From Cytobacillus firmus DS1 (GTDB lineage Bacteria; Bacillota; Bacilli; Bacillales; Cytobacillaceae): a stretch of 64,000 nucleotides of DNA. Below the pieces are notes generated by a model, which was given only the letters and a program-made list of their open reading frames with translations, did no database searches and was not told where the DNA came from. Position numbers and translations under genes: made by a program. The stretch covers positions 186,001 to 250,000 of the forward strand of contig NZ_APVL01000006.1 of the NCBI RefSeq assembly GCF_000565285.1, given 5' to 3'. Of this stretch, positions 1 to 8,956 are shown piece after piece (positions within the stretch are counted from its first letter, which is position 1; every line of letters starts with the position of its first letter).

Positions 1-129
1 AACAGAGCTTTTATTAATGTCTATCTGATTGGCAATTTCCGTAACGCCAAGACCGGTTTTTTTCAGGCTGATCAATGTAATAATATCCAATGCCCTGCTG
101 ACGGACTTGACCATATTTTCTCTTTCCAA
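1..129 (-). CDS. IclR-family transcriptional regulator, N-terminal fragment
   Basis: The gene runs off the left edge, so only about 43 N-terminal residues are visible. They read VKSVSRALDIITLISLKK, then VTEIANQIDINKSS, the winged helix-turn-helix that opens IclR-type regulators. The effector domain lies outside the window. Start: a TTG at 129 follows the ribosome site GAGGTGAG by only 4 bases, whereas the in-frame ATG at 114 is further from it; either is possible. It is encoded 43 bases downstream of the fumarylacetoacetate-hydrolase gene on the same strand, so it probably controls that catabolic gene or the pathway continuing to the left. Family call is good; the regulated pathway is inference. 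Confidence 0.75.
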   Translation of the reverse strand, partial: MERENMVKSVSRALDIITLISLKKTGLGVTEIANQIDINKSSV

Positions 130-172
130 AATTCTCACCTCAGGTGCAAAAACATAATTCAATCTCCTTGAA

Positions 173-952
173 TTATACCGTTTTTGCTCTTTCACGTGCC
201 ACTGCAAATGTATTTCGCAGTGTTCCAATCTCTTTGATTTCACATTCGATAACATCGCCTGATTTGACCATCTCAGCTCCAACCGGACTTCCTGTAAGGA
301 TTACGTCACCCGGCTTCAGTGTCATGACATTAGACAGGTATGAAATCATTTTCCGGATTGGGATAATCATGAGATCTGTGCTGCTGTTTTGCTTTTCTGA
401 GCCGTTTAATTTTGCTTCAACTTTCACCTGAAACGGATCCAGTTCAGTCTCGATTACGGGCCCCAGCGGAGTAAAACTGTCAAAGGATTTGCCAATTGTC
501 CAATGTCCATCATTATGGAAAAATTGCGGAGCAGTAACATCATTCCCCACTGTGTAGCCGAAAACATAATCGAGCACATCTGACTCTGCTACATTTTTTG
601 CTTCTCTGCCAATGACTACAGCCAGTTCTGATTCAAATTTCACCTCTTCAATGCCTTCAGGAATGATAATATCCTCATCAGGCCCGATAACAGAAGATAC
701 TGGCTTGAAGAAGAATACTGGAATTTCAGGGAGTGTCTCAGGCAAATCCGATTTCTCGGACACATAGTTGGCCCCGATTCCAATGATCTGATTTGGAACC
801 AGCGGAGCAAGCTGTTTAGCTTCATCCCGGGAAAAGCTCTGGCCGGTATATTCCCAATCGCCGAAAATATCACCTTTTATTTCTTTAAAAATTCCACCTT
901 CTAATACTCCTGCATGTACTGATCCATTAACTTCAAATCTTGTAAATTTCAT
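173..952 (-). CDS. fumarylacetoacetate hydrolase family protein
   Basis: A 259-residue soluble enzyme of the FAH/HpaG fold. The catalytic domain carries FESELAVVIG and GYTVGNDVTA, which supply the acidic divalent-metal ligands of the family, and ends in the usual LTGSP loop. Relatives include 2-hydroxyhepta-2,4-diene-1,7-dioate isomerase/decarboxylase, acylpyruvases and oxaloacetate decarboxylases. The sequence alone does not choose between these. GGGGAGAGG precedes the ATG at 952. A terminator at 1001-1024 separates it from malate synthase, so it likely has its own short promoter region. The downstream IclR-type regulator suggests a role in catabolism of an aromatic compound or keto acid, which is inference. 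Confidence 0.85.
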   Translation of the reverse strand: MKFTRFEVNGSVHAGVLEGGIFKEIKGDIFGDWEYTGQSFSRDEAKQLAPLVPNQIIGIGANYVSEKSDLPETLPEIPVFFFKPVSSVIGPDEDIIIPEGIEEVKFESELAVVIGREAKNVAESDVLDYVFGYTVGNDVTAPQFFHNDGHWTIGKSFDSFTPLGPVIETELDPFQVKVEAKLNGSEKQNSSTDLMIIPIRKMISYLSNVMTLKPGDVILTGSPVGAEMVKSGDVIECEIKEIGTLRNTFAVARERAKTV

Positions 953-1000
953 TTTTATTCCTCTCCCCTCAAATACTTTAAGTCTGCAGATCTTTAGAAA

Positions 1001-1024
1001 AACAGGGCACCTGCATGCCCTGTT
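1001..1024 (-). terminator. rho-independent terminator after malate synthase G
   Basis: AACAGGGCA and TGCCCTGTT form a 9-bp stem with a 6-base loop. Read on the minus strand it is followed by a run of T, ten bases past the malate synthase stop codon. Confidence 0.8.
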
Positions 1025-1033
1025 CTGAAATTA

Positions 1034-3211
1034 TTACTGTTTAACAGCATATTTGGACTTCGCTTCAAGACGGCGGCGGTGCAAAATTGGTTCTGTATAT
1101 CCGTTTGGCTGATCATAGCCTTCGAAAACAAGGTCACATGCTGCCTGGAATGCAACCGATTGATCGAAATCAGCTGCCATTTGGCGGTATGCCGTATCCC
1201 CACTGTTTTGTTCATCTACCACCTTAGCCATTTTCTTAAGTGTCTCAAGCACTTGCTCCTTCGTACAGATGCCATGGTGAAGCCAATTTGCAACATGCTG
1301 GCTGGAAATCCTTAATGTCGCACGGTCTTCCATTAAACCAATATTATTGATATCAGGAACTTTGGAACAGCCGATGCCCTGTTCAACCCAGCGGACCACA
1401 TATCCGAGAATTCCCTGTGCGTTGTTTTCCAGTTCTTCTTGAATCTCCTCTTGAGTCCATTGCGGATTTTCTGCAACCGGTATCTGCAGAATTTCATCAC
1501 GAAGGTCTGAAACTTCCTCCAGCAGCTTGTTTTGCACCTTCTGAACTTCTACCTGATGGTAATGCAATGCATGAAGGGCAGCAGCAGTTGGAGACGGTAC
1601 CCAGGCTGTATTGGCTCCAGCGTTAAGATGGCCGATCTTCTGCTCCATCATATCTGCCATCATATCAGGCATTGCCCACATGCCTTTTCCAATTTGGGCA
1701 CGGCCCTGAAAGCCTGTTTCAAGGCCTGTATTGACATTTGATTTTTCATAGCCTTTTAGCCAGGCTGTTGCTTTCATATCATTCTTGCGGATCATCGGGC
1801 CAGCTTCCATGGAAGTGTGCATCTCATCCCCGGTACGGTCAAGGAATCCAGTGTTTATGAACACAATGCGCTCCTTTACTTCACGGATGCAGGCTGCAAG
1901 ATTCAAGGATGTACGGCGCTCCTCATCCATTACACCAATTTTCAGTGTGTTCCGCTCCAGCCCAAGCAGATCTTCCGTCCGGTCAAACAGCTCGTTTGCA
2001 AAAGCAACCTCCTTGGAACCGTGCATTTTTGGCTTAACAATATAAATGGATCCTTCTGATGAGTTTTGGTATGGGCCGTTTCCAAGCAATGTATGCTTGC
2101 CAATCAGGGAGGTAATTACCGTATCGAGGATCCCTTCCTGCACTTCATTTCCGTCTGCATCCAAAATAGCGTTAATGGACATTAAATGTCCAACATTCCT
2201 TACAAACATCAACGAGCGTCCAGGTAATGAAAACTCCTTCCCTTCAGCAGATACATATGAACGGTCGGGATTTAATGTACGTGTCATTGATTTAGAGCCC
2301 TTAGTGAAGGCTGCTGAAAGATCACCCTTCATTAAACCGAGCCAGTTGCGGTATACAAGGACCTTGTCTTCAGCATCAACTGCTGTTACTGAATCCTCAC
2401 AGTCCATAATTGTGGTAACTGCTGCTTCAAGTAAAACATCCTTCACTCCGGCATCATCCGTTTTTCCAATTGGGTGGCTTCTGTCAATTTGAATTTCAAA
2501 ATAAAGGCCATTATTCTTTAAGAGCACCGCAGAAGGCTGATCCTGCTCTCCCTGGTATCCGGCAAACTTTGCTTCTTCTTTTAGGTTTGCTGTTTCGCCA
2601 TTGCTCAGAACAACTGCCAGCTTCCCCTCTTCAACTTTGTACTGTACAGCGTCTTTATGCGAACCGCTTGAAAGAGGAACGGTTTGGTCAAGGAAATCCC
2701 TGGCAAACGCAATAACCTTTTCTCCCCTTACAGGATTATATCCGCCATCCCTATTTGCCCCATTTTCTTCACTGATTGCATCTGTGCCGTAAAGTGCATC
2801 GTACAAGCTTCCCCACCGGGCATTTGCAGCATTGATCGCATATCTCCCGTTATTAACTGGAACAACCAATTGCGGTCCGGCCTTCACAGCTACTTCTTCA
2901 TCCACATTTTCTGTAGTAATTTTAAAATCCTCGGCTTTTGGCTCAAGATAGCCGATCTCTTCCAAAAATGACTTATAGCTATTAAAATCAAAATCCTTGT
3001 TTTCCCTGTGCCATGTATTCAGCTTATGCTGAATTTCATCACGCTTTGCAAGCAATGCTTTATTCTTAGGGGTCAGATCATTTATAAGCGCTTCCAAACC
3101 TGACCAGAATTGCTCCTGATCAACTAAGCTTCCCGGCAAAGCCTCGGAATTGATAAATTCATAGAGCTCACTTGCAACCTGCAGGCTTCCTCTTTTAATA
3201 TAATTCTCCAT
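1034..3211 (-). CDS. glcB: malate synthase G
   Basis: A 725-residue protein, the normal length of the monomeric malate synthase G, which condenses glyoxylate with acetyl-CoA to malate. Recognisable blocks are [14 protein letters not shown] near residue 275, [18 protein letters not shown] near residue 435, the following [18 protein letters not shown], and the C-terminal region with TDL-like helices. It lacks the shorter AceB-type architecture. The ATG at 3211 is preceded by GGAGGAAATGATTA. It lies downstream of the glycolate oxidase genes glcE, glcF and glcD in the same direction, so glycolate is probably oxidised to glyoxylate and then assimilated here. A hairpin in the 182-bp gap before it may modulate read-through. 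Confidence 0.95.
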   Translation of the reverse strand: MENYIKRGSLQVASELYEFINSEALPGSLVDQEQFWSGLEALINDLTPKNKALLAKRDEIQHKLNTWHRENKDFDFNSYKSFLEEIGYLEPKAEDFKITTENVDEEVAVKAGPQLVVPVNNGRYAINAANARWGSLYDALYGTDAISEENGANRDGGYNPVRGEKVIAFARDFLDQTVPLSSGSHKDAVQYKVEEGKLAVVLSNGETANLKEEAKFAGYQGEQDQPSAVLLKNNGLYFEIQIDRSHPIGKTDDAGVKDVLLEAAVTTIMDCEDSVTAVDAEDKVLVYRNWLGLMKGDLSAAFTKGSKSMTRTLNPDRSYVSAEGKEFSLPGRSLMFVRNVGHLMSINAILDADGNEVQEGILDTVITSLIGKHTLLGNGPYQNSSEGSIYIVKPKMHGSKEVAFANELFDRTEDLLGLERNTLKIGVMDEERRTSLNLAACIREVKERIVFINTGFLDRTGDEMHTSMEAGPMIRKNDMKATAWLKGYEKSNVNTGLETGFQGRAQIGKGMWAMPDMMADMMEQKIGHLNAGANTAWVPSPTAAALHALHYHQVEVQKVQNKLLEEVSDLRDEILQIPVAENPQWTQEEIQEELENNAQGILGYVVRWVEQGIGCSKVPDINNIGLMEDRATLRISSQHVANWLHHGICTKEQVLETLKKMAKVVDEQNSGDTAYRQMAADFDQSVAFQAACDLVFEGYDQPNGYTEPILHRRRLEAKSKYAVKQ

Positions 3212-3360
3212 TAATCATTTCCTCCTTCGATTGCTGCTTTTGATTTCCGCTGTTTCTTATTACGAAACAGCGTTTCTAACTTTCTCTTAAAAAAATAATA
3301 GCATGTTTTCAAAAGTAGTTTCAATAATTTTCACACAATTTTATTCTTCTCTGATTTAAT

Positions 3361-3387
3361 GCCAGCCTTTCACAAGGTAAGGCTGGC
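3361..3387. terminator. hairpin between glcD and glcB
   Basis: GCCAGCCTT and AAGGCTGGC form a perfect 9-bp stem with a 9-base loop. The longer T-run lies on the plus-strand side; on the minus strand, the direction of transcription, the tail is only ATTAAAT. It may therefore be a weak terminator or an mRNA-stabilising hairpin between the two genes. Confidence 0.55.
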
Positions 3388-3393
3388 AATTTT

Positions 3394-4854
3394 TTATGAA
3401 ATTGCCTGTGCCTTCATCTCTTTTTTAACTTCGGCACACCTGCCCGGCGATGGGAACAGCTTTCCTGCATTCAGCAAATTATGAGGATTAAAGACTTCCC
3501 GGATATCTGTCTGGGCAGCTATTTCTTCTTCTGTGAAAACAAATCGCATCTCTTCCCGCTTTTCTATGCCGACACCATGTTCTCCAGTTATGGTACCTCC
3601 AACATCGGCACAGACTTTTAGGCACTGGCTCCCAGCTTCAAGAGCTTTCTCTGATTCTCCTGGTATCCGTGCGTCAAAAAGGACAAGAGGATGCAGGTTT
3701 CCATCTCCCGCATGAAAAATATTAGCAATTCTCAACCCCGATTCACTGCTAATCTGGTTGATCCTGCTCAAAACATCAGGCAGCTTGCTTCGAGGGATGA
3801 CCCCATCCTGAACCAGATAATCAGGAGAAATGGCTCCCATGGCACCAAAGCCTGTCTTACGGTTCGCCCACCATCTTGCTCTTTCCTCTTCACTTCCGGC
3901 CGCACGGACTTCACGGACATTCCTCTTTCTGCAAACCTCAAGGATTTGGTCGATCTGTTCCTCAATTCCCGCTGCAATTCCATCCACTTCTATTAAAAGA
4001 ACTGCCTCTATATCTTTTGGATGGCCTACCGGAAAAGCAGCAGCTTCCACCCCTTCAATAGCAGTCTTATCCATCATTTCAAGGGCTGCTGGCACAATAC
4101 CCGCAGATATTATATCTGATACTGCCTGGCTTCCATCTTCAACCCGATCAAAGTAGGCAAGGACAGTCTGCTTTCCTTCAGGGTTTTTTAGTACCCTTAC
4201 AGTTATTTTTGTCACAATTCCAAGGGTCCCTTCAGAACCTGTGATCAGACCCAGCAAATCATATCCGGGAGCATCGGGAATACCGTCTTTGCCAATTTCC
4301 ACTATCTCGCCATTAGGCATGACCACTTCAAGTCCAAGAATATGGTTTGTAGTAACTCCGTATTTCAGACAATGGGCACCTCCGGCATTTTCTGCAACAT
4401 TGCCGCCAATTGTACAGCAGTATTGGCTGGATGGATCTGGTGCGTAATAATAGCCTTTATCGGATATTGAGTTCGTGAGTTTCAGATTTACAAATCCAGG
4501 CTCCACTACAGCGCGGCGATTTTCAAGATCAACGCTAATAAGTTTTTTCATCCTTACCATACTGATTATTATTTCTCCATTAAGAGGTATGGCTCCGCCG
4601 CTCAGCCCCGTACCTGCCCCCCTGGCGAGAAAGGGGAGATTGTTTTCCGAGCAGTACTTGACAATTTCCGCCACTTCTTGTGTATTCTTTGGAAAAACGA
4701 CTGCCTTGGGCAAGTGCTTATGGATCGTAAAGCCGTCACAGTCATAAGCAACAAGATCTTCCTTCTGGTAAAGAATGGAACGGGTACCGCCCACAATTTC
4801 AGCCAAATTTAAGATATGTTTGTCCTGTGATTTAATCCGATCTTTGGTTCTCAC
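3394..4854 (-). CDS. glcD: glycolate oxidase FAD-binding subunit GlcD
   Basis: A 486-residue flavoprotein of the FAD-linked oxidase type. The PCMH-type FAD domain shows FLARGAGTGLSGGA near residue 80 and GGNVAENAGGAHCLKYG near residue 150. The C-terminal FAD-oxidase domain contains NIFHAGDGNLHPLVLFD and ends near TGEHGVGIEKREEM, with the conserved histidines of the D-lactate/glycolate dehydrogenase group. It oxidises glycolate (possibly also D-lactate) to the keto acid, passing electrons to the iron-sulfur subunit GlcF. Its ATG overlaps the glcF stop (ATGA), which indicates translational coupling. It is the last of the three oxidase subunit genes in the operon. Confidence 0.93.
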   Translation of the reverse strand: MRTKDRIKSQDKHILNLAEIVGGTRSILYQKEDLVAYDCDGFTIHKHLPKAVVFPKNTQEVAEIVKYCSENNLPFLARGAGTGLSGGAIPLNGEIIISMVRMKKLISVDLENRRAVVEPGFVNLKLTNSISDKGYYYAPDPSSQYCCTIGGNVAENAGGAHCLKYGVTTNHILGLEVVMPNGEIVEIGKDGIPDAPGYDLLGLITGSEGTLGIVTKITVRVLKNPEGKQTVLAYFDRVEDGSQAVSDIISAGIVPAALEMMDKTAIEGVEAAAFPVGHPKDIEAVLLIEVDGIAAGIEEQIDQILEVCRKRNVREVRAAGSEEERARWWANRKTGFGAMGAISPDYLVQDGVIPRSKLPDVLSRINQISSESGLRIANIFHAGDGNLHPLVLFDARIPGESEKALEAGSQCLKVCADVGGTITGEHGVGIEKREEMRFVFTEEEIAAQTDIREVFNPHNLLNAGKLFPSPGRCAEVKKEMKAQAIS

Positions 4855-6209
4855 TCTTTTCCCTCCTTCACACCGTCTTCCTTTTGGTAAGCCCAGTCAA
4901 GAAGCTGGACAGTATGGACAATTTTCTGATTCCTGCCGTATTTTTGAACTCCCATTGCCATTTGCAGCATACAGCCGGGATTTCCCATTGAGATCATTTC
5001 CACATCATCTGGAACATTTTCCATTTTGCTTTCAAGTACCGCATTGGCCATTTCCGGATTGGTAATATTGTATATCCCTGCACTCCCGCAGCAACGGTCT
5101 GAATTTGGCATGTGGACCATGTCTACACCAGGAATATCAAGGAGAATATCGCGCGGCTGCTGGCGGATTCCCTGTCCATGCGCTAAATGGCAGGCATCAT
5201 GGTAAGTTATTCTAGTGTTCATTTCAGCCTTTGGCTTTTCATAGCCTGTATCATGAAGAAATTTTGAAATATCCTCAACCTTTTCAGAGAACTCTTCCGC
5301 TTTTGCATGCAGTTCCGGGTCTTCCTTAAATAATTCTGCGTATTCCTTCATCATGCACCCGCACCCGGCTGCATTAACAATCACTTTATCAAAGTCTTTG
5401 AATGCTTCCATATTCTGCTTCGCCAGCTTCCTGCCCATATCACGGTCTCCCGCGTGAACATGCAGGGCACCGCAGCAAGTCTGGCTTTGGGGAATGACAA
5501 CATCATTTCCATTTCGGGTCAGTACATTTATCGTCGATTCGTTAATATCACTGAACATAACATCCATAACACAGCCGGTCAGCATCGCAACTTCCTGCTT
5601 TGTCTCCCCTTTTGCTTTGATTACTTTTACGTCTTGATATTTCTTTTTTACAGGCTCTTTCACCTCAGGCATGATGGATTCCATATCGACAAGGTGCTTC
5701 GGCATGATATTGATTAATTTGGTTTTCCGGACCGCTTTTTGCATGCCGCTTTTTTGATAGAACTTCAGAAGGCCGCCTAGCGTATTTAAGCGATTCTGGT
5801 GAGGGAAAAGGTCATGAAGAAAAAACTTGCTGATGGCTCCTTTTACACCAGTCAATGGCATTGCTTGCCGAATCTGGCCGCGTGCTTCCTCAATCAAACC
5901 GCCAACATCGACATCAGCCGGGCATGCAGTTGTACAGGCGCGGCAATCCAGACATTGAAACACAGGGTCCATGAATTGCTCATTTACTTGAAGCTTCCCT
6001 TCAGCCACAGATTTAATTAAGTGAACACGCCCTCTTGGGGAATGCTGTTCCTGGCCAGTCTGTTCATATGTCGGGCAAGATTCCAGACACATGCCGCAAT
6101 GGACACAGTCAGCCCATTTCTTTTCGTCGGGCGGATCGCTCCATAAATAATTTCCCAATCCTGATGTACATGGCGGTTCTTGCTTTAAATCGAGTTCCCG
6201 CACACTCAT
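4851..6209 (-). CDS. glcF: glycolate oxidase iron-sulfur subunit GlcF
   Basis: A 452-residue protein with two N-terminal [4Fe-4S] motifs, CVHCGMCLESCPTY and CLDCRACTTACPAD. Two cysteine-rich CCG domains follow, each with a CCG signature (CCGALHVHAGD and CCGSAGIYN). This is the layout of GlcF/GlpC-type subunits, which relay electrons from the flavoprotein subunits to the membrane quinone pool. The start codon follows the glcE stop directly (6210/6209) and the 3' end overlaps glcD by four bases, so the three subunits are made from one message. Confidence 0.93.
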   Translation of the reverse strand: MSVRELDLKQEPPCTSGLGNYLWSDPPDEKKWADCVHCGMCLESCPTYEQTGQEQHSPRGRVHLIKSVAEGKLQVNEQFMDPVFQCLDCRACTTACPADVDVGGLIEEARGQIRQAMPLTGVKGAISKFFLHDLFPHQNRLNTLGGLLKFYQKSGMQKAVRKTKLINIMPKHLVDMESIMPEVKEPVKKKYQDVKVIKAKGETKQEVAMLTGCVMDVMFSDINESTINVLTRNGNDVVIPQSQTCCGALHVHAGDRDMGRKLAKQNMEAFKDFDKVIVNAAGCGCMMKEYAELFKEDPELHAKAEEFSEKVEDISKFLHDTGYEKPKAEMNTRITYHDACHLAHGQGIRQQPRDILLDIPGVDMVHMPNSDRCCGSAGIYNITNPEMANAVLESKMENVPDDVEMISMGNPGCMLQMAMGVQKYGRNQKIVHTVQLLDWAYQKEDGVKEGKE

Positions 6210-7586
6210 TTAAATCCCTCCTATAAATCTGTTTGGATTTAATGTTTTATTTGGATCCACCTTTGTTTTAATGCCTTGAAGCAAAAAGAAATAAGAAGGT
6301 TTATTCCCCCACACCTCCACTTTTTTCCTCAGCTTTAAAGGCAGATGTTTGACAATTGCATAGCCGCCTGCTTTTTCAGCAATTTGCCGTACCTGTGCAG
6401 CGGCATTGGCTACATCAGACTCTGCACCTCTTATGGTTACTTGACTCAATCCGTGGCCAAGACCTCCATGTGATTCAATTTCTACATTGAATTGATCCTG
6501 GAGCAGTTCCGTTTCATTTAACACGTTCACAGCTTCAAGATTTACAGTTCCGATTTTAATGGAGGCTTCTGTTTGAATTGGCAATTCCCCGTCTAACCCA
6601 TTTGGGATGTGCCTGTAAAACCGGTGCCAAAACAAATCTGCTTTTTCCTTTGGACTTATTAACAATTTCGCATCATCAGGCAGCATATTACTCACGAATT
6701 CTTCCTGATAGCGGACAGAGCTTTCCACATCTTCAAAACTCATCGCTATAGTGTAGGCGTTTATTCCGGCAAGCTTAACAGAGAGTGCCGGATTCAGCAG
6801 TTCAAGTGAAACAGGTTCAATCATAGAATCCAAAACCTTCACTGCAAATGCTTTAATTCCCTCCAAATTTCCTTTTGGGAAAGAAACAAGAACCAAACTC
6901 TCGCATTTAGGTATAGGGCGAAGCTTTAATGTAATTTCAGAAATGACACCAAGTGTGCCCATCGCCCCAATAAATAGTTTATTCATATCATAGCCGGCCA
7001 CATTTTTTACGACTCTTCCACCGGACCTTATTACTTTTCCATCCGGGTATACAGTCCTTAAACCAATGACTGCATCACGGGCTGAACCATATCCCAACCT
7101 TTTGGGTCCGCTTTCATTTACTGCAATGATGCCGCCTATTGTGGCATTTTCTTGCCAATATGGATCGAGAGATATTTTTTGATTATGCTGTGCCAGGTAA
7201 TCCTGAAGGTCTTTAAAGCGAGTTCCGGCTTTTACTGTTAAAGTCATATCACCGGGCGTGTGTTCGACAATCCCTGTATATTTTTCAAGCGACAGAAGAA
7301 TATCCGTTTTTTCGATTAAGCCACCGAACCCCCGTTTTGTGCCGCCCCCAATAATATTGATAGTTAAACCATTCGAATCAGCATGTTTAAGTACTGCTGC
7401 AATTTCCTCTTCTGTTTCCGGAAAAACAACCATATCTCCGGAATTGCCAAATGGGCTTGAATCTTCATTTTTACTAATCTGGTCTTCTCTTAAATTAGTT
7501 TTTAACTCATTTAACGATTCTGCTGCAATCAACCTATCCACCGCCCTTGTTTCGTAATAACAAACAATGTTTCTAGTAATAATCAA
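6210..7586 (-). CDS. glcE: glycolate oxidase FAD-binding subunit GlcE-like
   Basis: A 458-residue second FAD-linked oxidase subunit. Its PCMH FAD domain contains GGGTKRGFGG and ATIGGIIAVNESGPKRLGYG, and GAMGTLGVISEITLKLRP closes the FAD fold. It is longer than the Escherichia coli GlcE of about 350 residues. Start: the frame opens at a TTG at 7586, 13 bases after AGGAG; a GTG at codon 16 is an alternative and would remove an odd leader. It lies seven bases past the stop of the upstream regulator gene, in the run regulator-glcE-glcF-glcD. It probably forms the heteromeric glycolate dehydrogenase with GlcD and GlcF. Confidence 0.88.
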   Translation of the reverse strand: MIITRNIVCYYETRAVDRLIAAESLNELKTNLREDQISKNEDSSPFGNSGDMVVFPETEEEIAAVLKHADSNGLTINIIGGGTKRGFGGLIEKTDILLSLEKYTGIVEHTPGDMTLTVKAGTRFKDLQDYLAQHNQKISLDPYWQENATIGGIIAVNESGPKRLGYGSARDAVIGLRTVYPDGKVIRSGGRVVKNVAGYDMNKLFIGAMGTLGVISEITLKLRPIPKCESLVLVSFPKGNLEGIKAFAVKVLDSMIEPVSLELLNPALSVKLAGINAYTIAMSFEDVESSVRYQEEFVSNMLPDDAKLLISPKEKADLFWHRFYRHIPNGLDGELPIQTEASIKIGTVNLEAVNVLNETELLQDQFNVEIESHGGLGHGLSQVTIRGAESDVANAAAQVRQIAEKAGGYAIVKHLPLKLRKKVEVWGNKPSYFFLLQGIKTKVDPNKTLNPNRFIGGI

Positions 7587-7593
7587 AAAAACA

Positions 7594-8286
7594 TCATTGC
7601 TCCTGAAGGATACTCATCTGCAATAGCTTCTCAACCAATTCCAAATGGTCAACCATGTTTTGATGTGCCTGATCCGGCTGCTTATTTTTAATAGACAAAT
7701 AGATTTCCAAATGCTGCTCCTCAATTTTTCTCGCAATATCAGCCCGTGTTTCAAGATAATGGTGAAAATCAATCATGGACTTTTTCAATGTTTCAGAAAT
7801 GAACTGTACAAATTGGATAAGGATATCATTACCTGCTGCACGCGCAATCGCCATATGAAACTGGTAGTCCTCCTCCCATCCATGGATGGATTCATCGGAA
7901 ATCAGCCTCTTCATCATTCCTAAATCCTCTTCCGACCTATTTGCTGCTGCCATTTCAGCAAGCCCTGTTTCCACCATTTTTCTTGCCTGGAACAACTCCT
8001 GGATGTCTTTAATGTCCGGATGCAAATGCGGATTGTTAAACAGCTTGGAAGAGTCAAACCGGGTTATATAAGTGCCTTCCCCCTGCTTAACATGTACAAT
8101 TCCTTTTCCCTGCAAAGAGGTTAGGGCGTCCCTGACAGCTGACCGTCCGACACCAAATAACTCACACAACTCTCTTACTGAAGGGAGCTTATCCCCAGGT
8201 TTAAAGGATCCTTTGGCAATCATTTCTTCAATTTGCTCAGAAGCAATCTCAGAAATCTTGCGCGTTGAAATCTTTTTCACAATCAT
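7594..8286 (-). CDS. GntR/FadR-type (FCD domain) transcriptional regulator of the glycolate operon
   Basis: About 230 residues. The N-terminal winged helix reads KLPSVRELCELFGVGRSAVRDALTSLQGKGIV, the GntR signature. The C-terminal all-helical FCD domain has the metal-binding pattern MARKMVETG, FHMAIARAAGN, and HLEIYLSIKNK. This resembles LldR/GlcC/PdhR-type regulators that sense hydroxy acids or keto acids. The ATG at 8286 is preferred because GGGGGCGTGAGG precedes it; the frame extends to an ATG at 8316. It is the first gene of the glc operon and probably a glycolate- or lactate-responsive autoregulator. ATCA(6)TGAT at 8312-8325 is a possible operator. Confidence 0.85.
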   Translation of the reverse strand: MIVKKISTRKISEIASEQIEEMIAKGSFKPGDKLPSVRELCELFGVGRSAVRDALTSLQGKGIVHVKQGEGTYITRFDSSKLFNNPHLHPDIKDIQELFQARKMVETGLAEMAAANRSEEDLGMMKRLISDESIHGWEEDYQFHMAIARAAGNDILIQFVQFISETLKKSMIDFHHYLETRADIARKIEEQHLEIYLSIKNKQPDQAHQNMVDHLELVEKLLQMSILQEQ

Positions 8287-8435
8287 CCTCACGCCCCCTT
8301 CCTTTGCAGACATCACATATCTGATAAGTTATTTACTATTTAATCATGCTTAATTGTAATAATCAATAAAATATTTTGAATTTATTAAAAATTTGTTTGT
8401 TTTAATGGATGAGGTTGAATTTGAGCGCTGGAGGA

Positions 8436-8821
8436 ACTTTGGAATCTGGTGGTGGAAATCTAGGCGAGTGTATCTGAACTTGAGTTAACTTCTGACTCAG
8501 GCAGGGGAAATCTGGAAGATTGAGTCAGAACTGGTGACCGCTTCGAACTCAGGATGGGCCTACTTCTGACTCAGATAGAGCAAATTACATAATTTGAGTC
8601 AGAACTTTGGCCCACTTCGAACACAGGAAGTGCATATCTCATAATTTGTGTCAGAACCTAGAGCAACTTCGGACACAGGAAGTGCATATCTCATAATTTA
8701 TGTCAGAACCTAGAGCAACTTCGGACCCAGGAAGAGATAATCTAGTAAACTGAGTCCAAACTTGAGTCTACTTCAGACTCACGCTGTACAAATCCCATAA
8801 TTTCTTTCCGAACCCGGTTCG
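8436..8821. repeat. tandem array of 52-bp non-coding units with dyad symmetry
   Basis: Seven full units begin at 8436, 8488, 8562, 8614, 8666, 8718 and 8770, each 52 bp. One 22-bp partial unit sits at 8540-8561. Units start with ACTTCnGAnnCA and hold a second arm about 25 bases later. In the units at 8488 and 8562 the arms TTCTGACTCA and TGAGTCAGAA are perfectly complementary. In the unit at 8614 the inner bases change on both sides (CACA with TGTG). The outer units are degenerate. A 52-bp period excludes a translated repeat. The array fills the otherwise geneless 640-bp gap between the glc regulator and the NlpC/P60 gene. No function is known to me. Confidence 0.85.
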
Positions 8822-8903
8822 TATTGCAAACAGCAAGACAAAATCCACTATATTAAGTTGAAACATCTTCAGTACTCATTCCGCTATAATCAAGAAAGAA
8901 ATC

Positions 8904-8947
8904 AAAACAAAAAAACCTGACTTCCACGTCTTCACATGTAAGTCAGG
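8904..8947 (-). terminator. rho-independent terminator of the NlpC/P60 gene
   Basis: CCTGACTT and AAGTCAGG form an 8-bp stem at 8916-8923 and 8940-8947. On the minus strand it is followed by seven T and more T-rich sequence. Confidence 0.85.
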
Positions 8948-8956
8948 ATTCTTTCA

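Noticed and set aside
2046-2492. 148-codon open frame on the plus strand inside malate synthase G
   Set aside because: No ribosome site, no known domain, and composition mirrors the antisense of the clear glcB frame.
8436-8821. CRISPR array
   Set aside because: Units follow one another without unique spacers; the repeats are degenerate across the whole 52 bp and no cas genes are present.
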